Position numbers and translations under genes: made by a program
Source: an uncultured Prosthecobacter sp.
GTDB lineage: Bacteria > Verrucomicrobiota > Verrucomicrobiia > Verrucomicrobiales > Verrucomicrobiaceae
Reading direction: 5' to 3'
NCBI GenBank assembly: GCA_937941745.1
Contig: CALDGV010000609.1
Location: 1 to 8,554, forward strand
DNA: 8,554 nt
Notes under the pieces: model-generated
Database searches by the model: none
What the model was told of the DNA's origin: nothing
Seen by the model: only the letters and a program-made list of their open reading frames with translations
In this document: positions 7,313 through 8,554 of the stretch, one piece after another
How the letters are laid out: each line of letters starts with the position of its first letter
Numbering within the stretch: position 1 is the stretch's first letter

Positions 7313-7816
7313 ATGAAAACCAACCTCCTGTTTCTGATGATGACGCTTCTGGCGGCGGTGATGCCGTCCCAGGCGTCTGACAATGTGATCCTCCAGGTGA
7401 AAGTGAAGGGCAGGCACACGGCCCATTCAGGCAATGACAGTGCGGAAAAGCACCAGCGCTGGCTGGAGATCAGCGCGGCGGGAATGTCCATGAATGAGCC
7501 CCGGAGTGTCACGATCCAGTGGCACTTATTTGCGGATGACCTGGCGGCGGACAACGTCGTCGAACATGCCAAGGGCAGCGAGACGCTGAACCTCCAGCCG
7601 GGCCGCCCCATGGAGCTCAAAACCAAGGAGGTGGTCTTCGCCTACGTGCGGGAGCATGCCGAACGCAGCAGCAGCGGACGGCGGGCGGTTTACAAGCGCA
7701 TCGAAGCCACGGGAAACCGCTATCACGGCTGGGCCGTCCAGGCCGTGATCGACGGCAAGACAGTCGGCGAGGCCTACAGCAGCCGCGACATTGAAAGCCG
7801 GATGAAAAACCCCTGA
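7313..7816 (+). CDS. Small secreted protein of unknown function
   Basis: 167 residues. The N-terminus MKTNLLFLMMTLLAAVMPSQA is a clear Sec signal peptide, with likely cleavage after SQA (residue 21) before SDN. The mature part (about 146 residues) looks beta-rich: VILQVKVKGRHTAHSG, then QRWLEISAAG, VTIQWHLFADDL, a central KTKEVVFAYVREH, and a close at GNRYHGWAVQAVIDG followed by VGEAYSSRDIE. Charged and histidine residues are frequent and there is no cysteine. I recall similar short secreted proteins in Verrucomicrobiota, but no named family or function. It starts 17 bases after the pump gene with no terminator between, so it is probably co-transcribed. No good Shine-Dalgarno precedes the ATG; the signal peptide supports this start. 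A periplasmic or secreted role next to the pump is plausible but untested. Confidence 0.85.
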   Translation: MKTNLLFLMMTLLAAVMPSQASDNVILQVKVKGRHTAHSGNDSAEKHQRWLEISAAGMSMNEPRSVTIQWHLFADDLAADNVVEHAKGSETLNLQPGRPMELKTKEVVFAYVREHAERSSSGRRAVYKRIEATGNRYHGWAVQAVIDGKTVGEAYSSRDIESRMKNP

Positions 7817-7897
7817 AAACATCCGCCATGACGGGTTTCCGCTCACCTTCCTCATCGACGCACACCGCACAGACACCCTAGGTTCAGGTCGTTCACC
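7817..7897 (+). other. 81-base intergenic gap, no clear regulatory site
   Basis: A weak inverted repeat, AAACCC (7807-7812) with GGGTTT (7833-7838), spans the stop of the preceding gene, but the loop is about 20 bases and no T-run follows, so I do not call it a terminator. A partial Shine-Dalgarno-like cagg (7885-7888) lies about 9 bases before the next ATG. No -35/-10 pair stands out. Confidence 0.4.
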
Positions 7898-8554
7898 ATG
7901 AGCTTCCCTTCTTCCAAATTCATCCCATGCAGGCCCCTGGCTCCCATCACCAGGGGCGGGCCGGCGGCTGTTCTGACCCCTCTGCTGCTGCCGGCGATCT
8001 CCCTGCCGGCGGCGGAGGACTTCCGCTTCGACAGCAGCTACCAGGTCTATGATGAGTCCGGAGGGCGCATGTTCGTGGAGTCCTACTACTACCGAGGTGA
8101 AATGTTCCTCTCGGAGGAGACGAGCTTCCGCTTCCAGATCCTGCGGGATGCCATCAGCGGCTCCACGCCGATCGGCACGCAGCCGGGCGGCACGCAGCCC
8201 TTCCTGGCGGAGATTGACGATGTCCGCACCGGCGTGCTCGCGGCCTTGTCCCAGCAGATCGGCGACCACCGCGTCGAGCTCGAAGTCTCCAACAGCCGCG
8301 AGAGCGACTACCTCTCCCAGGGCATCTCCCTGAGCGACAAATGGGAGCTCAACCAAAAGAACACCACGCTGAGCTTCGGGCTGAACTACCTGAACGACAC
8401 CATCGCCGTCCGCGGCACGGAGAATCAGAACAAGAAGAGCTACGACCTCTTCCTCGGCCTCTCCCAGCTGCTGGACAAGAACACCATCGTCTCCGCCAAC
8501 CTGACGCTGGGCTACGCCGAAGGCTACCTGAACGACCAGTACAAGGTGATCCAG
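7898..8554 (+). CDS. DUF3570-type outer-membrane protein, 3' partial
   Basis: Open from the ATG at 7898 to the window end: 219 residues, no stop. An in-frame stop at 7829-7831 limits extension, and 7898 is the first in-frame ATG after it. The N-terminus has a long basic stretch (R12, R19) then a hydrophobic run (AAVLTPLLLPAISLPAA), a probable signal peptide cut near residue 39; the next in-frame ATG (8069) would lose it. Afterwards come alternating beta strands: VESYYYRGEMFLSEETSFRF, ILRDAISGSTP, DDVRTGVLAALSQQIG, SNSRESDYLSQGISL, ELNQKNTTLSFGLNYLND. The DAISGSTP motif, the S.E.DYLS strand and the NTTL...G strand recall DUF3570, predicted beta-barrels of about 400 residues. Function is unknown; in several phyla these genes neighbour DUF4266 lipoprotein and ApbE flavin-transferase genes. 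Family assignment is from motif memory. Confidence 0.8.
   Translation, partial: MSFPSSKFIPCRPLAPITRGGPAAVLTPLLLPAISLPAAEDFRFDSSYQVYDESGGRMFVESYYYRGEMFLSEETSFRFQILRDAISGSTPIGTQPGGTQPFLAEIDDVRTGVLAALSQQIGDHRVELEVSNSRESDYLSQGISLSDKWELNQKNTTLSFGLNYLNDTIAVRGTENQNKKSYDLFLGLSQLLDKNTIVSANLTLGYAEGYLNDQYKVIQ

Noticed and set aside
7807..7838. Inverted repeat AAACCC/GGGTTT as a terminator after the small secreted gene
   Set aside because: Six-base stem, loop of about 20 bases and no following T-run; likely chance.
7828..7881. 17-codon ORF in the gap before the DUF3570 gene
   Set aside because: Short, Ser/Thr-rich, no ribosome-binding site and no sign of a leader-peptide attenuator; expected by chance.

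Overview
The window is GC-rich, almost fully coding, and every gene I support lies on the + strand. It holds four genes. The first and last run off the window edges. The best guess for the source is a Verrucomicrobiota bacterium, Prosthecobacter/Verrucomicrobium-like. This rests on the C-terminus of the first protein (a WPDS..GW.LQESTDL..W module ending in FFRLIRP), which recalls a tail common on large secreted verrucomicrobial proteins, and on the style of the two secreted proteins at the right end. The taxonomic call is an inference from recalled family patterns, with no rRNA or marker gene behind it.

Layout: (1) 1-4119, the 3' part (1372 visible residues) of a very large exported protein. 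It has an Ig-like putative domain, seven tandem InlB-B-type repeats of about 72 residues, a beta-sandwich-like module, a long unassigned region richer in histidine, an acidic linker, and the terminal module. (2) 4116-7295, a complete 1059-residue CzcA-type heavy-metal-efflux (HME) RND inner-membrane pump. Its start codon overlaps the stop of gene 1 in an ATGA. (3) 7313-7816, a 167-residue secreted protein of unknown function, 17 bases downstream. (4) 7898-8554, the 5' part (219 residues) of a probable DUF3570 outer-membrane protein, 81 bases further on.

The first three genes are packed tightly enough to be one transcription unit, and the fourth probably belongs to it. I see no terminator or convincing promoter between them. 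All four products are predicted to be membrane or exported proteins, so this looks like a cell-envelope operon. The pump's usual partners, the periplasmic adaptor (CzcB-like) and outer-membrane channel (CzcC-like), are absent here; if present they lie upstream of the giant protein or elsewhere. The most notable point is the translation-level junction between a giant repeat-built surface protein and a metal efflux pump. I cannot show from sequence alone that the four act as one system.
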